Assembly: GCA_021813725.1 (NCBI GenBank)
Contig: JAKAJN010000006.1
Coordinates: forward strand, 26,880-60,789
DNA: 33,910 nucleotides
From: a bacterium
GTDB lineage: Bacteria > Gemmatimonadota > Gemmatimonadetes > Gemmatimonadales > Gemmatimonadaceae
Direction of reading: 5' to 3'
Both the position numbers and the translations under genes were made by a program. Below, piece by piece: positions 16,401 to 25,389 of this stretch. Each line of letters opens with the position of its first letter. Within the stretch, counting starts at the first letter, position 1. The notes under the pieces are model-generated. The model saw only the letters and a list, made by a program, of their open reading frames with translations, did not search any database and was not told where the DNA came from.

Positions 16401-17687
16401 GTGGCCAGCAGCCCGAAGACGTACCACGACGCGCTCGATTTCCTCTACGCGCGGACGACCGGAAAGTGGAAACTGGGCCTCGAGCGTGTCGAGGCGCTGC
16501 TTCACGCACTCGGCGAGCCGCAGCGATCGTTGCGCTCGCTGCACGTGGCCGGCACCAATGGCAAGGGAAGCGTGTGCGCGACGCTCGACGCCGTGCTCCA
16601 GGCACGCGGACTCCGCGTCGCGCGCTACACATCGCCGCACCTCGTGGATTTCCCCGAACGCTTCCTCGTCAACAACCGGCCGGTAGCCAGCGATCGCATC
16701 GTGGACTGGGTGTCACGGTGGACGCCGGAGGTGGAACGACTTGGGGCGACGTTCTTCGAGGCCACCACCGCGATGGCGTTTCAGTTCTTCCGTGAGGACG
16801 CCGTGGACGTGGCGGTGATCGAGACCGGGCTGGGCGGACGTCTCGACGCCACCAACGTAATCCGGCCGCTCGTCGCCGGCGTGACGAACATCCAGATCGA
16901 CCACGTGGAGTACCTCGGCGCCACCCGTGAAGAGATCGCCTTTGAGAAGGCCGGGATCTTCAAGGCCGGTGTTCCCGCGATCGTCGGCGAACCCGAACTT
17001 GGGATTCGCGAACTGCTGCTGACGCATGCGCGCAGCCACGGTGCGTCGCCCGTGCATGCCGTGTTCGGCGAGTCGGCCATCGAGGATGTGGTGGTGACGG
17101 CGGACGGCACGCGATTCAACCTGCGACGGGAGCACGGGGTAACCACGGTGCGCACGCCGCTGGTCGGCCGGCACCAGGCCCACAACGCCGCCGTGGCGCT
17201 GGCGATGCTCGACGCCCTGCCCGACGACCTTCGGCCCGACGCGGCCACCGTGGAGCAGGGCCTGCGCACGGTAAGCCTGCCCGGTCGTTTTCAGCGCGTC
17301 GGCAAGCATGTGTTTGACGTGGCGCACAATCCCGACGGCTCGCGCGTGCTCGCCCAGACCCTGGCCGAGACGAAGATGCCGCGTCCGGTGGCGGCCGTCT
17401 TCAGCGTGCTGAACGACAAGAACTGGGCGCTGATGATGAGCGTGCTCGCGCCGCATGTGGACCTGTTCATCCTCACCAACACGCCGACCGCGCCGGCGAG
17501 CCGCGCCTGGAACATCGCAGAGGTGATGGCCTACGCGCGGGGTAACGGGTGGGCCGCGGAGGTGGTGCGCGACTTCGATCGGGCGCTGGTGCGTGCGGCG
17601 GAGGAGGGCTCGACCGTCGTGGTCACGGGGAGTTTCCACACCGTGGGCGACGCGATGCTGCGGTTGAACGTGTCGCCGACGCCGTAA
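16401..17687 (+). CDS. folC: Folylpolyglutamate synthase / dihydrofolate synthase
   Basis: This 428-residue Mur-ligase-family enzyme adds glutamate to folates, and possibly to dihydropteroate. The ATP-binding loop VAGTNGKGSVCATLD is near residues 48-62, followed by YTSPHLVDFPERF. The ligase core includes VIETGLGGRLDATNV and the magnesium/substrate loop GLPGRFQ-like stretch LPGRFQRVGKHVFDVAHNPDG. The start is GTG at 16401, 16 nt after accD. Whether it also has dihydrofolate synthase activity cannot be told from sequence alone. Confidence 0.95.
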   Translation: MASSPKTYHDALDFLYARTTGKWKLGLERVEALLHALGEPQRSLRSLHVAGTNGKGSVCATLDAVLQARGLRVARYTSPHLVDFPERFLVNNRPVASDRIVDWVSRWTPEVERLGATFFEATTAMAFQFFREDAVDVAVIETGLGGRLDATNVIRPLVAGVTNIQIDHVEYLGATREEIAFEKAGIFKAGVPAIVGEPELGIRELLLTHARSHGASPVHAVFGESAIEDVVVTADGTRFNLRREHGVTTVRTPLVGRHQAHNAAVALAMLDALPDDLRPDAATVEQGLRTVSLPGRFQRVGKHVFDVAHNPDGSRVLAQTLAETKMPRPVAAVFSVLNDKNWALMMSVLAPHVDLFILTNTPTAPASRAWNIAEVMAYARGNGWAAEVVRDFDRALVRAAEEGSTVVVTGSFHTVGDAMLRLNVSPTP

Positions 17688-17692
17688 GGAAA

Positions 17693-17719
17693 AGGGGCCC
17701 AAGCAGTTGCCGGGCCCCT
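17693..17719. terminator. GC hairpin between folC and hisS
   Basis: An 8-bp perfect inverted repeat (AGGGGCCC and GGGCCCCT) with an 11-nt loop lies just after the folC stop. There is no T tract, so termination is uncertain. Its right arm overlaps the candidate -35 of hisS. Confidence 0.4.
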
Positions 17720-17736
17720 GCGTGGCCGGGTAATTT
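17707..17736 (+). promoter_or_regulatory. Candidate hisS promoter, possibly leaderless
   Basis: TTGCCG at 17707-17712, an 18-nt spacer and TAATTT at 17731-17736 form a plausible sigma-70 promoter. The -10 ends only 6 nt before the hisS ATG, which would place the transcript start at or next to the start codon. Confidence 0.4.
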
Positions 17737-17742
17737 GTATGG

Positions 17743-19101
17743 ATGGCACAAAAGGGCCCTCTCCCCGGCTTCCGCGACTTCTATCCCGAGGACCTCGCAC
17801 GGCGGACGGCGATCTTCCGCGCGTGGCGGTCGGTCGCGCGCCGGTACTCGTTTGTCGAGTACGATGGACCGCCGCTCGAGCCGCTGGACCTGTATACCGC
17901 GAAGAGTGGCGACGAGATCGTCGGCCAGCTCTACAGTTTTGAAGACAAGGGCGGGCGCGCCGTCTCGCTGCGTCCCGAGATGACGCCCACCTTCGCCCGC
18001 ATGGTCGCGGCGCGTGCCAATGCGCTCCCGAAGCCGGTGCGCTGGTTCTCCGTGCCCCAACTGTTCCGCTACGAGCGTGCTCAGCGCGGGCGTCTGCGCG
18101 AGCATTTCCAGTTGAACGTGGACATCGTCGGCGAGCCGAGCGAGCTGGCCGACGCGGAACTGCTCTGCGTGGCGATTGACATCATGCGCGAACTGGGGCT
18201 CGGCCCCAACGAGGTGCGCGCACGCGTGAGCGACCGGCGCCTGCTCAATGCGCTGCTGACCGCCATCGGGGTCGGCGACGCGCAGCTCGCCGCGGTGTAC
18301 GGTGTGCTCGACAAGATCGAACGCCAGCCGCGCGAGATTTCGCGCGAGAAGCTCGAAGGCGCCGGCCTGGTGCCCAACCAGATCGAGCGCGTGCTCGCGC
18401 TCCCCGACATCGGCTCGATGGACGACCTCGACCGCGATTTCGGCCACGTCGAGTCGGCGAAGCCGGCGATCGCACAGTTCGGGCGCTACCTGAGCCACCT
18501 GCATGCGCTGGGGGTCGAGGCCTGGGTGGACGTGGACCTATCCATCGTGCGCGGTCTCGCGTACTACACGGGCACCGTGTTCGAGCTGTTTGACGCCAAG
18601 GGCGAACTTCGGGCCATCTGCGGCGGCGGGCGCTACGACAACCTGCTCGGCCAGCTCGGCGGGGTGGACCTGCCGGCGCTCGGCTTCGGCATGGGCGACG
18701 TGGTGCTGGGCGAGCTGCTCAAGGCGCACGGACTGCTTGGCGACGCGATGGGTGCGGGGCCGGACTTCTGGGTGGTCAGCACGGAGCAGAGTCCGCCGTC
18801 GGCGGTGCTGCGCGCTGCCGCCACGCTGCGCCGCATGGGGTACGCCGCGGAATACGTGCTGAACGCGGAGAAACTGCGCACGCAGAAGTCGTCGGCACAG
18901 ATCAAGGCGGCCGAGCGCGCGGGCGCTGCCTGGCTGATGGTGGTGCGCGACGAGACGCATGCCGAAGTGCGCGCCCTGTCGCGCGCCCCGGGCGACGAGG
19001 CACGCGACGGCGTGGAAGTGCTGCTGCATGACCTGATGGACCCCGAGCGCGGATTCGCCGCGCTCGCGGAGGCGGGCGTTCCCGCCCCCCGCGAAGACTG
19101 A
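17743..19101 (+). CDS. hisS: Histidyl-tRNA synthetase
   Basis: This 452-residue class II synthetase charges tRNA-His. Near the N-terminus are GFRDFYPEDLARR and SLRPEMTPTFARMV (motif 1/2 region). The histidine-binding signatures RGLAYYTGTVFE and CGGGRYDNLL lie near residues 268-305, and a C-terminal anticodon-binding domain follows from about residue 340. The start is the second of two nearby ATGs (17743); the first, at 17739, is out of frame. The RNA-binding and catalytic motifs look intact. It is 11 nt upstream of proS, so two synthetase genes share a transcript. Confidence 0.96.
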   Translation: MAQKGPLPGFRDFYPEDLARRTAIFRAWRSVARRYSFVEYDGPPLEPLDLYTAKSGDEIVGQLYSFEDKGGRAVSLRPEMTPTFARMVAARANALPKPVRWFSVPQLFRYERAQRGRLREHFQLNVDIVGEPSELADAELLCVAIDIMRELGLGPNEVRARVSDRRLLNALLTAIGVGDAQLAAVYGVLDKIERQPREISREKLEGAGLVPNQIERVLALPDIGSMDDLDRDFGHVESAKPAIAQFGRYLSHLHALGVEAWVDVDLSIVRGLAYYTGTVFELFDAKGELRAICGGGRYDNLLGQLGGVDLPALGFGMGDVVLGELLKAHGLLGDAMGAGPDFWVVSTEQSPPSAVLRAAATLRRMGYAAEYVLNAEKLRTQKSSAQIKAAERAGAAWLMVVRDETHAEVRALSRAPGDEARDGVEVLLHDLMDPERGFAALAEAGVPAPRED

Positions 19102-19112
19102 CCCAACGACCG

Positions 19113-20585
19113 ATGGCCGACGACAAGAAGCTGACGACCCGCGCCGAGGATTTCAGCGCGTGGTACAACGAACTGGTGCTCCGCGCCGAGCTTGCCGACT
19201 ACTCCCCCGTGAAGGGCTCGATGGTCATTCGCCCGAATGGCTACGGCATCTGGGAGCGGATGCAGCGCGCGCTCGACGACATGTTCAAGGCGACGGGTCA
19301 CCAGAATGCGTACTTCCCGCTCTTCATCCCCGAGAGCTTCCTGCACAAGGAGGCGGAGCACGTCGAGGGGTTCGCGCCCGAGTGTGCCGTGGTGACGCAC
19401 GGCGGCGGCAAGAAGCTGGAGGAACCGCTGGTCGTCCGGCCGACGTCGGAGACGATCATCTACTACATGTTCGCCAAGTGGACGCAGTCGTACCGCGACC
19501 TGCCGATCCTGATCAACCAGTGGGCGAACGTGGTGCGCTGGGAGATGCGCACGCGCCTCTTCCTGCGCACGCTCGAGTTCCTCTGGCAGGAGGGGCACAC
19601 CGCGCACGTCACGCACGACGAGGCGGAGGTCGAGACGCGGAAGATCCTGGCGATCTACCGCCGGTTCGCCGAGGAATGGATGGCGATGCCCGTGCTCACG
19701 GGGCTCAAGACGCACAGCGAGAAGTTCGCCGGCGCCCTGCGCACGTACAGCATCGAGGCGATGATGCAGGACAACAAGGCCCTGCAGGCGGGCACGTCGC
19801 ACAATCTTGGCCAGAACTTCGCCAAGGCCTTCGAGCTGCAGTTTCAGGATGAAAGCGGACAGATGGCCCATGCGTGGAACACGTCGTGGGGCGTCAGCAC
19901 GCGGCTCGTGGGCGGCCTCGTGATGACGCACGGCGACGACAATGGCCTGCGTGTTCCGCCCCGCCTGGCGCCCATTGAGATCGTCATCGTGCCGATCTGG
20001 AAGAACGAGGAGGAGAAGGCCCGCCTCACGGCGGCGGCACTCAAGGTGCAGGACGACCTCACGGCGTGGACCGGGCGCGGCGCCACGGACCGCCTGCGCG
20101 TGCACGTGGACGCGCGTGACGGCATGCGTTCGGGCGCCAAGTATTACGAGTGGGAGCTGCGCGGCGTGCCGCTGCGCTTCGAGCTGGGTCCGAAGGATCT
20201 CGAGAAGCAGGCGGTCTTCGCCGCGCGTCGCGACACACGCGAGAAGCAGAGCCTGGCATTCGACGGGCTTCCCGCGACCGCGGCCGCGCTGCTCGACAGG
20301 ATCCAGAACGACATGTTCCAGGCCGCGCTGGCGCGTCGGGAAGCCAACAGCGTGCGCGGCGGCATCAGCTATGCGCAGTTCAAGGAGCTGATGGAAGGGG
20401 CGGGCGCCTTCGTGTACGCGGGCTGGTGCGGCGAGGCGTCGTGCGAAGCGAAGGTCAAGGAGGAGACGAAGGCCACGATTCGGTGCCTGCCGGACGCCGA
20501 GTTCTGCTCCTCCGAGGCGCCGACGACGTGCCTCTGCTGCGGCAAGCCGTCGCAGGTCGAGGCTGTGTGGGCGCGGGCATACTAG
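19113..20585 (+). CDS. proS: Prolyl-tRNA synthetase, archaeal/eukaryal type
   Basis: This 490-residue protein is the short, archaeal/eukaryal-like ProRS rather than the ~570-residue bacterial type with an editing insertion. It starts with DFSAWYNELVLRAELADYSPVKG, has VVRPTSETIIYYMF and RWEMRTRLFLRTLEFLWQEG (class II motif 2), and GTSHNLGQNFAKAF (ATP/proline pocket). The C-terminal zinc-binding domain has clustered cysteines (GWCGEASC, RCLP, EFC, CLCCGK), and the protein ends in Tyr, as is typical of this type. The end overlaps the inferred lysA start by 19 nt. Confidence 0.96.
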   Translation: MADDKKLTTRAEDFSAWYNELVLRAELADYSPVKGSMVIRPNGYGIWERMQRALDDMFKATGHQNAYFPLFIPESFLHKEAEHVEGFAPECAVVTHGGGKKLEEPLVVRPTSETIIYYMFAKWTQSYRDLPILINQWANVVRWEMRTRLFLRTLEFLWQEGHTAHVTHDEAEVETRKILAIYRRFAEEWMAMPVLTGLKTHSEKFAGALRTYSIEAMMQDNKALQAGTSHNLGQNFAKAFELQFQDESGQMAHAWNTSWGVSTRLVGGLVMTHGDDNGLRVPPRLAPIEIVIVPIWKNEEEKARLTAAALKVQDDLTAWTGRGATDRLRVHVDARDGMRSGAKYYEWELRGVPLRFELGPKDLEKQAVFAARRDTREKQSLAFDGLPATAAALLDRIQNDMFQAALARREANSVRGGISYAQFKELMEGAGAFVYAGWCGEASCEAKVKEETKATIRCLPDAEFCSSEAPTTCLCCGKPSQVEAVWARAY

Positions 20586-21847
20586 CGCGTCCGTTCGAGC
20601 GGCGCCACGGGACCCTGCACTGCGAGGGGGTCCCGTTGGAAGGCATTGCCGAGGTGGTGGGGACGCCCGCGTACCTCTACAGCACAGCAGCGCTGCGTGA
20701 GCGCTATCGCGCGCTCGACGCCGCGCTCGCCGGTGTGCCGCATCGCATCCACTACTCCTTGAAGGCCAACAGCAGTCGCGGGCTGCTGCAGGTGCTGCGC
20801 GCGGAGGGATGCCGCGCCGACGTGGTTTCGGGCGGCGAGCTGCTGCGTGCGCTCCGCGCCGGTTTTCCCGCCGAGCATGTCATCTACGGTGGGGTGGGGA
20901 AGCGGCGCGACGAGATTCGCGCCGCGCTCGAGGCGGGGATCCTCCTGCTGAACGTCGAGTCGGCGGCCGAACTGGCGATCGTCGAGGAGGAGGCGCGTGC
21001 CCTGGGTCGGCGGGCGCGCATCGCGCTTCGCGTGAATCCGGAAGTGCACGTTGCCAATGCGCACGAGTTCATCGCGACCGGCTCGCGCGGCCACAAGTTC
21101 GGCATTCCGTGGGGCGACGTGCCGGACGTCGCCTCGCGCGCCCTGACGTCGCCGCATCTCGAGCTGGCGGGACTCGACATGCACGTGGGGTCGCAGCTCA
21201 CGTCGCTTGCGCCCTACCAGGACGGCGTGCGGCGACTGACGGAGCTGGCGCGCGCCCTGATGGCCCGCGGCGCGCCGCTGCAGTTCTTTGATGCCGGCGG
21301 CGGCTTGCCGGCGCGCTACGACGCGGAGGAGGCGCCGGACCTCGCGCTGTTTGCGGGGATTGTCGTGCCGGCGGTGCGCGCCCTCGGCCTGGAATTGATC
21401 GTCGAACCCGGGCGGTTTGTCGTGGCCGAGTCGGGCGCGCTGCTCACGCGCGTGCTGTATCGGAAGCCGAGCGGCGGCACCGATTTCGTGATTTGCGATG
21501 CCGGCATGTCGGAACTGCTGCGGCCGTCGCATTACGACGCGTACCACCGCATCGAAGCGGTGCGGCCCCGGGGCGACACGTCCACGGTGGACGTGGTGGG
21601 GCCGATCTGCGAGACAGGCGACTTTCTGGCGCGTGACCGGCAGATGGACGATGCACAGCCGGGTGACCTGCTGGCGGTCCACACGGCAGGGGCGTACGGT
21701 TACGTGATGGCGCTGACGTACAACTCGCGCCCGCGGGCCCCGGAGGTCTTGGTGGACGGAACTCGGTGGGCAGTCATTACCCGCCGCGAATCGCTGGATG
21801 ACCTGGTCCGGCTCGAAGCCGAGACCGTTGAATGGGTGGAGGGGTGA
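20567..21847 (+). CDS. lysA: Diaminopimelate decarboxylase
   Basis: This PLP enzyme of about 426 residues converts meso-diaminopimelate to L-lysine. The Schiff-base lysine is Lys66 in HYSLKANSS. Downstream are HKFGIP, GLDMHVGSQLTS, DAGGGLPARY (phosphate-binding), EPGRFVVAESG and CETGDFLARDR with the cysteine from the partner active site. The N-terminal extent is uncertain. GTG 20567, inside the end of proS, gives a normal length and is my choice, because later in-frame candidates (such as a TTG near 20636) would remove the start of the decarboxylase fold. The stop overlaps the next ATG by one base. Confidence 0.93.
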   Translation: MGAGILARPFERRHGTLHCEGVPLEGIAEVVGTPAYLYSTAALRERYRALDAALAGVPHRIHYSLKANSSRGLLQVLRAEGCRADVVSGGELLRALRAGFPAEHVIYGGVGKRRDEIRAALEAGILLLNVESAAELAIVEEEARALGRRARIALRVNPEVHVANAHEFIATGSRGHKFGIPWGDVPDVASRALTSPHLELAGLDMHVGSQLTSLAPYQDGVRRLTELARALMARGAPLQFFDAGGGLPARYDAEEAPDLALFAGIVVPAVRALGLELIVEPGRFVVAESGALLTRVLYRKPSGGTDFVICDAGMSELLRPSHYDAYHRIEAVRPRGDTSTVDVVGPICETGDFLARDRQMDDAQPGDLLAVHTAGAYGYVMALTYNSRPRAPEVLVDGTRWAVITRRESLDDLVRLEAETVEWVEG

Positions 21848-22356
21848 TGCGCATTGGGCTGATCAGCGACACCCACGATCGCGTGCCGGCCGTCGCGGCG
21901 TTGCTGCGCGAGTTTCAGAGCCGGTCGGTGGAGATGGTGCTGCACGCCGGCGATTTCTGCTCGCCGTTTGCGCTGCAGCCGTTTCTCGAGCAAGGCGCGC
22001 CGATGGTCGGTGTCTTCGGGCGCAACGACGGCGACCGTGAGGGGCTGCGGTCGACGGCGGCGCAGTGTCTGGCGTGCGAGCTGTTCGAGGCGCCGCACTC
22101 GACGCAGATCGGTGACCACAAGATCCTGCTTGTGCATGACCTCGCGGACGTGTCGGAACGCTCCATGATGTCGCACGCCCTCGTGGTTCACGGGCACGAG
22201 CACAAGCAGGAGATGAAATCGAGGGGCGACACCTTGATCGTCAATCCCGGCGAAGCGTGCGGGTGGGTGCACGGCGCTCCGTGCGCGGCGATCATCGACC
22301 TCGACTCGAAGCACGTGGAGTTCGTGAAGCTGGATGGGGCGGAGTGGAAGTTCTGA
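21847..22356 (+). CDS. YfcE/MJ0936-type metallophosphoesterase
   Basis: This 169-residue protein belongs to the small calcineurin-like phosphodiesterase family YfcE/MJ0936. The metal-binding motifs are all visible: ISDTHD (Asp8, His10), HAGDF (Asp36), GRNDGD (Asn60), VHD, and HGHEHKQE near residue 120, followed by VNPGEACG. The ATG at 21847 shares its A with the lysA stop (TGATG); an open upstream stretch beginning MGGG is less likely. The family hydrolyses phosphodiesters in vitro, and the cellular substrate is generally unknown. Its place between lysA and guaA does not reveal one. Confidence 0.88.
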   Translation: MRIGLISDTHDRVPAVAALLREFQSRSVEMVLHAGDFCSPFALQPFLEQGAPMVGVFGRNDGDREGLRSTAAQCLACELFEAPHSTQIGDHKILLVHDLADVSERSMMSHALVVHGHEHKQEMKSRGDTLIVNPGEACGWVHGAPCAAIIDLDSKHVEFVKLDGAEWKF

Positions 22357-22437
22357 ACGGCGGAGCGGCACCGCGCCGCACCCAGAAAGACCGCATACCA
22401 CTGAGACTGAAACGGCCAGCGTGCCTGAGGACAGGGC

Positions 22438-23976
22438 GTGTCGCGCATTCTGATTCTTGACTGTGGATCGCAGTTCACGCAGCTCATCGCGCGCCGCGTG
22501 CGCGAGGCACACGTCTACTGCGAGATCCACCCGCCGACACGATCCCTCGAGTGGATCCGCGCGTGGCAGCCCTCCGGCATCATCCTGTCGGGCGGTCCGA
22601 GTTCGGTGACCGACGACGGCGCGCCGACCTTTGAGCCCGGCATTCTCGACATCGCCCCGCTGCTCGGCGTCTGCTATGGCATGCAGTGGATTGCCCACGC
22701 CGAGGGCGGCGCCGTGGTGGGCGGCGGCGGGCGCGAGTACGGCCGTGCCGAGGTGCAGGTGGTTGAGCCGGCCGGACTGTTCGCCGGATTCGACGCCGGC
22801 GAGAAGTCCACGGTCTGGATGAGTCACGGTGACCACGTCGAGGCGCCACCTCCGGGCTACGTGGTCACGGCAAGGAGCAATCGCGTGATCGCCGGCTTCC
22901 GCCACGAGTCCAAGCCGGTGCATGCCGTGCAGTTTCACTCCGAAGTGGCGCACACCGTCCGCGGCGCCGAGATCATTCAGAACTTCCTCTTCGGCATCTG
23001 CGACTGCGCGCCCGACTGGACGCCGGGACACTTCATCGACATCGAGGTGGCCAAGATCCGCGCGCTGGTTGGTGACCGGCATGTGATCTGCGGTCTCTCC
23101 GGCGGCGTGGATTCCTCGGTGGCGGCTGCCCTGGTGCACAAGGCGATTGGCGATCAGCTCACCTGCATTTTCGTGGACACCGGGCTCCTGCGCCTGCACG
23201 AGCGCGAACAGGTGGAACGCACGATGGGGCGGCACCTGGGGATCCGGTTGGTGACGGTGCGTGCCGAGGAGCGCTTTCTTACCGCGCTGGCGGGAGTCGG
23301 CGAGCCGGAGCAGAAGCGCCGGATCATCGGCCACACCTTCATCGATGTCTTCGAGGACGCGGCCGCGCGCGAAGGGAAGGGAGCGGCATTCCTGGTGCAG
23401 GGCACGCTCTATCCCGACGTCATCGAGTCGGTGAGCGCCAAGGGCGGCCCGAGTGCCACCATCAAGACGCACCACAACGTCGGCGGCCTCAAACCCGACA
23501 TGAAGTTCCAACTCATCGAGCCGCTCCGGGAACTGTTCAAGGACGAAGTGCGCAATGTGGGGCGCGAACTCGGCCTGCCCGAGGAGATGGTGGGGCGGCA
23601 TCCGTTCCCGGGGCCGGGCCTCGCCATTCGCGTGCTCGGTGCCGTCGACCAGTCGAGTCTCGACACGCTGCGTCAAGCCGACGCGATCTACCTCGAGGAA
23701 ATTCGTGCGGCCGGACTGTACGACACCATCTGGCAGGCGTTCGCCGTCTACCTTCCGGTGCGATCGGTCGGCGTGATGGGCGACGGCCGCACGTACGAAA
23801 ACGTGGTCGCGCTGCGCGCCGTCACGAGCACCGACGGCATGACGGCCGACTGGTTCGCCTTTCCGCCCGACGTGCTCGGACGCATGTCGAGCCGCATCAT
23901 CAACGAGGTCAAGGGCGTCAATCGCGTCGTCTACGACATCAGTTCCAAGCCGCCCGCCACGATCGAGTGGGAGTAG
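22438..23976 (+). CDS. guaA: GMP synthase (glutamine-hydrolysing)
   Basis: This 512-residue enzyme makes GMP from XMP, ATP and glutamine. The class I amidotransferase domain has [17 protein letters not shown], the nucleophile Cys79 in GVCYGMQ, and [10 protein letters not shown] with the catalytic His and Glu partner. The ATP-pyrophosphatase domain has the P-loop [12 protein letters not shown], and the C-terminal dimerisation domain ends in [13 protein letters not shown], the almost invariant GuaA terminus. The start is GTG 22438, with a purine-rich GAGGACAGGGC just upstream as ribosome-binding site. Confidence 0.98.
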   Translation: MSRILILDCGSQFTQLIARRVREAHVYCEIHPPTRSLEWIRAWQPSGIILSGGPSSVTDDGAPTFEPGILDIAPLLGVCYGMQWIAHAEGGAVVGGGGREYGRAEVQVVEPAGLFAGFDAGEKSTVWMSHGDHVEAPPPGYVVTARSNRVIAGFRHESKPVHAVQFHSEVAHTVRGAEIIQNFLFGICDCAPDWTPGHFIDIEVAKIRALVGDRHVICGLSGGVDSSVAAALVHKAIGDQLTCIFVDTGLLRLHEREQVERTMGRHLGIRLVTVRAEERFLTALAGVGEPEQKRRIIGHTFIDVFEDAAAREGKGAAFLVQGTLYPDVIESVSAKGGPSATIKTHHNVGGLKPDMKFQLIEPLRELFKDEVRNVGRELGLPEEMVGRHPFPGPGLAIRVLGAVDQSSLDTLRQADAIYLEEIRAAGLYDTIWQAFAVYLPVRSVGVMGDGRTYENVVALRAVTSTDGMTADWFAFPPDVLGRMSSRIINEVKGVNRVVYDISSKPPATIEWE

Positions 23977-24029
23977 CGTCTACCGCGGGCTGACGCCGCG
24001 CGGCCGTCACCACGAGGCGATGCGACGCG

Positions 24030-25223
24030 TCAGCTCGCGAAGAGCTTCTTGCGTCGGCGCTCCCAGTCCGCCTGCCACTCCGGAATCTGCTCGGCGGGCA
24101 TCGGCGCCCCGATGTAGTAGCCCTGCGCCATCTCGCACTTGCTGGTGCGCAGGTTGACCCAGTCGGCGGCGTCTTCCACCCCCTCGGCGACCGTGCGCAT
24201 GCCCAGCTGGCGCGCCAGGTCGATGCTCGAGTTCACGATGGCGCTGAGGACGGTGTTGCTGCCTGCACCGTGCACGAACGACCGGTCCACCTTCACCGAG
24301 TTGAACGGCAGGTCGCGCAGGTTGGCGAGCGACGACGAGCCGATGCCGAAGTTGTCGATGGCCATCGTGATGCGACGCAGGCGGAAGCGGCTGAGCGCCG
24401 CGAGCGCGGCATCGGGGTCCTGGGCGTATCGCTGCTCACTGACTTCGAGCACCAGGTCGGTCGGGGCGAGTCCGCTGCGCTCGAGCTCGGTGAAGACGTA
24501 ATCGGCGAGTTCCGCGCGCGTGAGGTCGCTCATCGTGACGTTCACGGCGACGAATGCTGCCGTGCCCTGGTCATGCCAGTGCCGGCCCTGCGTCACCGCG
24601 GCGTGGAGCATCAGGCGCGTGATGTCGCGAATGAGCCCGCGCTCCTCGGCGACGGTCACGAACTGGCCCGGCAGCACGAGGCCGTCGCGCGGATGCTGCC
24701 AGCGCACGAGCGTCTCCGCCCCGGCCAGCGTGCCGGTGTGAAGGTTCACGATCGGCTGGAAGTGCGCGACCAGCTCGTTGTGCAGGATCGCGCCAGCGAT
24801 TTCCTCCGCTGGGTACAGCCGCGGCGCAGCGGTCGTCGACGTCGGCGCATGCCAGCGTTCGAGCACGATGCGCAGCTCCGTCGGCCAGACCGGCTTGGGG
24901 ACCGACCCGACGATCGTGAGGTCGCGGGACGCCGCGAAACGGGCCGCCGTCTCGACGAGCCGTTCGTCTTCGCCGCTGACCAGCACCACCGGAATCCGGT
25001 TGCGCCGCTCCGCCAGGAGTTCCAGGAAGGCGATGCCGTCCACGCCCGGCATGTTGAGGTCGAGCAGGATCAGCCCGATCGAGCGGCTCGGTGTGTTGAG
25101 CGCATTCAGAGCCGCGGCGGCGGAGGTGCAGCCCAGGAGCTGCTTGTAGCCGAGGCCGTTGAGCGTCCGAGCGAGCAGCTTTAGTTGCAGCGGATCGTCG
25201 TCGAGGAGCAGGATTTCGGTCAC
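24030..25223 (-). CDS. Response regulator with EAL domain (c-di-GMP phosphodiesterase-like)
   Basis: The protein is 397 residues from a GTG at 25223, chosen because TEILLLDDDPLQ starts the receiver domain directly and AGGA lies 7 nt upstream; the frame runs further up to 25340 with basic, low-quality sequence. The receiver (residues ~1-125) keeps the acidic DDD cluster, the phospho-acceptor in LILLDLNMPG, the Ser of VLVSGED and the Lys of VPKPV. The EAL domain (about 145-390) retains NVTMSDL, LEVSEQ, VKVDRSFV, AEGVED and QGYYIGAPMP. The EAL motif itself reads ETL, and the usual DDFGTG reads DNFGIG, so one acidic active-site residue is replaced by Asn. Phosphodiesterase activity may be weak or lost. 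It is convergent with guaA. Confidence 0.92.
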   Translation of the reverse strand: MTEILLLDDDPLQLKLLARTLNGLGYKQLLGCTSAAAALNALNTPSRSIGLILLDLNMPGVDGIAFLELLAERRNRIPVVLVSGEDERLVETAARFAASRDLTIVGSVPKPVWPTELRIVLERWHAPTSTTAAPRLYPAEEIAGAILHNELVAHFQPIVNLHTGTLAGAETLVRWQHPRDGLVLPGQFVTVAEERGLIRDITRLMLHAAVTQGRHWHDQGTAAFVAVNVTMSDLTRAELADYVFTELERSGLAPTDLVLEVSEQRYAQDPDAALAALSRFRLRRITMAIDNFGIGSSSLANLRDLPFNSVKVDRSFVHGAGSNTVLSAIVNSSIDLARQLGMRTVAEGVEDAADWVNLRTSKCEMAQGYYIGAPMPAEQIPEWQADWERRRKKLFAS

Positions 25224-25374
25224 CGGATCATCCTGGTAGGCGCGGCGGGAGCGGCGCGCCGACCTGCGCGACGCGCTGTGCGACGCGCCAGCGGCGCGCG
25301 CGCTCGACGTAAGCATAGCGCACCTGACGTGGCTTCGCATCTGTCCGTCGTCCCCGCGAACGCACGCCCGGTGT

Positions 25375-25380
25375 TATTCT
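25375..25380 (+). promoter_or_regulatory. Candidate -10 element for the MATE gene
   Basis: TATTCT lies 9 nt before the ATG at 25390. No clear -35 is visible. The following GAGGG could serve as a short ribosome-binding site, so a leaderless or nearly leaderless transcript is only one reading. Confidence 0.35.
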
Positions 25381-25389
25381 GAGGGCCGG

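Noticed and set aside
21700-23676. A 658-codon open frame on the minus strand
   Set aside because: It lies antisense to guaA and the phosphoesterase and has no recognisable domain.
23977-24029. Possible terminator between guaA and the REC-EAL gene
   Set aside because: The repeat around GACGCCGCGCGGCCGTC is imperfect, and there is no T tract on either strand.
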